From Thermoflexus hugenholtzii JAD2 (lineage in GTDB: Bacteria > Chloroflexota > Dehalococcoidia > SHYB01): a stretch of DNA of 6,170 nucleotides. A model generated the notes under the pieces. The model worked only from the letters and a program-made list of their open reading frames with translations. It searched no databases and was not told the DNA's origin. The stretch lies in the NCBI GenBank assembly GCA_945861815.1, contig CAMAVV010000103.1:1-6170 (forward strand), in the 5' to 3' direction. Position numbers and translations under genes: made by a program. Below, one piece after another: positions 5,986 to 6,170 of the stretch. How positions within the stretch are numbered: position 1 is the stretch's first letter; every line of letters starts with the position of its first letter.

Positions 5986-6022
5986 GCCTGGCGACCCTTG
6001 GGAGGCGACGAGCCAGCCAGGC
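5986..6022. repeat. Inverted repeat (7-base arms) in the thrC leader
   Basis: GCCTGGC (5986-5992) and GCCAGGC (6016-6022) are perfect complements separated by 23 bases. Between the end of the upstream gene (6060) and thrC this could form a stem-loop in the thrC leader RNA. No T-tract follows on the minus strand, so it is not a standard intrinsic terminator. It could be a leader structure or a protein binding site. Confidence 0.4.
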
Positions 6023-6036
6023 GGGAAGTGGGAATC

Positions 6037-6042
6037 ATTGTA
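6037..6042 (-). promoter_or_regulatory. Candidate -10 box of a thrC promoter
   Basis: TACAAT on the minus strand matches five of six -10 positions and lies about 100 bases before the thrC start, just after the stop of the preceding gene. No good -35 box is found 16-18 bases upstream (only TTCTAG), so an activator or another sigma factor would be needed, or the match is chance. Confidence 0.3.
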
Positions 6043-6059
6043 CGCGATGCGAGGGCGCG

Positions 6060-6170
6060 CTAGAAGGGGGACGGGTTGTTGCCGCGCTGGCGCGCCACGG
6101 CGGTGGCCGTCGCCGCCTCTTCGAACTTCGTGCGCGAGACGTCGCCGGTCTGGTCCAGGGCTTTGTCCAC
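6060..6170 (-). CDS. C-terminal end of an unrecognised protein, cut by the right window edge
   Basis: A minus-strand reading frame is open from the right edge to TAG at 6060-6062, giving the last 36 residues of a protein. Nearly every codon ends in G or C, as in the neighbouring real genes, and the frame stops just before a typical intergenic stretch. The visible part is hydrophilic, with an alanine/threonine-rich helix-like segment (KFEEAATATAVARQRG) and the ending NNPSPF. There is no membrane segment or motif I recognise. It is in the same direction as thrC and about 120 bases upstream of it, so it may share a transcript. I cannot assign a function. Confidence 0.6.
   Translation of the reverse strand: MDKALDQTGDVSRTKFEEAATATAVARQRGNNPSPF

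Noticed and set aside
1..6170. Search for tRNA, rRNA, CRISPR repeats, insertion sequence ends, toxin-antitoxin or defence genes
   Set aside because: Nothing recognisable was seen by eye; almost all of the sequence is taken up by ordinary chromosomal coding regions.

Overview
The window is a GC-rich, gene-dense bacterial chromosomal segment with six largely complete genes and two cut by the window edges. I see no mobile element, CRISPR array, tRNA or rRNA. The gene set (system I cytochrome c maturation, a CopD-like membrane protein, threonine synthase, GTP cyclohydrolase I, a MshA/sucrose-phosphate-synthase-type GT4 glycosyltransferase, a CelD/FemAB-type acyltransferase and a tandem GNAT protein) and the protein style suggest a free-living bacterium. 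My best guess is a Chloroflexota lineage (Dehalococcoidia/SAR202-like or a relative), but this rests on impression only and no marker gene is present.

Layout. Left block, minus strand: a CopD-like four-helix membrane protein (822-295) is followed by the 5' part of ccmE (298 to the left edge). The stop and start overlap as ATGA, so this is a co-translated pair for cytochrome c biogenesis or redox membrane functions, probably continuing into further ccm genes beyond the edge. A divergent promoter region (823-993) separates it from a plus-strand tandem GNAT acetyltransferase (994-1899).

Right block, minus strand, in transcription order: the end of an unrecognised gene (right edge to 6060), thrC (about 5938-4862), folE (4730-4176, perfect AGGAGG ribosome site), a CelD/FemAB-like acyltransferase (4174-3191, one base after folE) and a GT4 glycosyltransferase (3101-1896). 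The GT4 gene meets the GNAT gene tail to tail, and the two stop codons share one CTAG palindrome (1896-1899).

How they may work together. thrC and folE are core metabolism (threonine; the first step of pterin/folate synthesis). The next genes are transferases with less certain substrates. The GT4 protein keeps the residues that hold the nucleotide-sugar and acceptor phosphate in MshA-like enzymes. The convergent tandem GNAT protein resembles mycothiol synthase (MshD) in architecture and C-terminal motifs. An MshA-like and an MshD-like gene side by side raise the possibility of a mycothiol-like thiol or another acylated glycoside, but no mshB or mshC homologue is visible, so this is a hypothesis. 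The FemAB-like protein fits cell-envelope or exopolysaccharide modification equally well.
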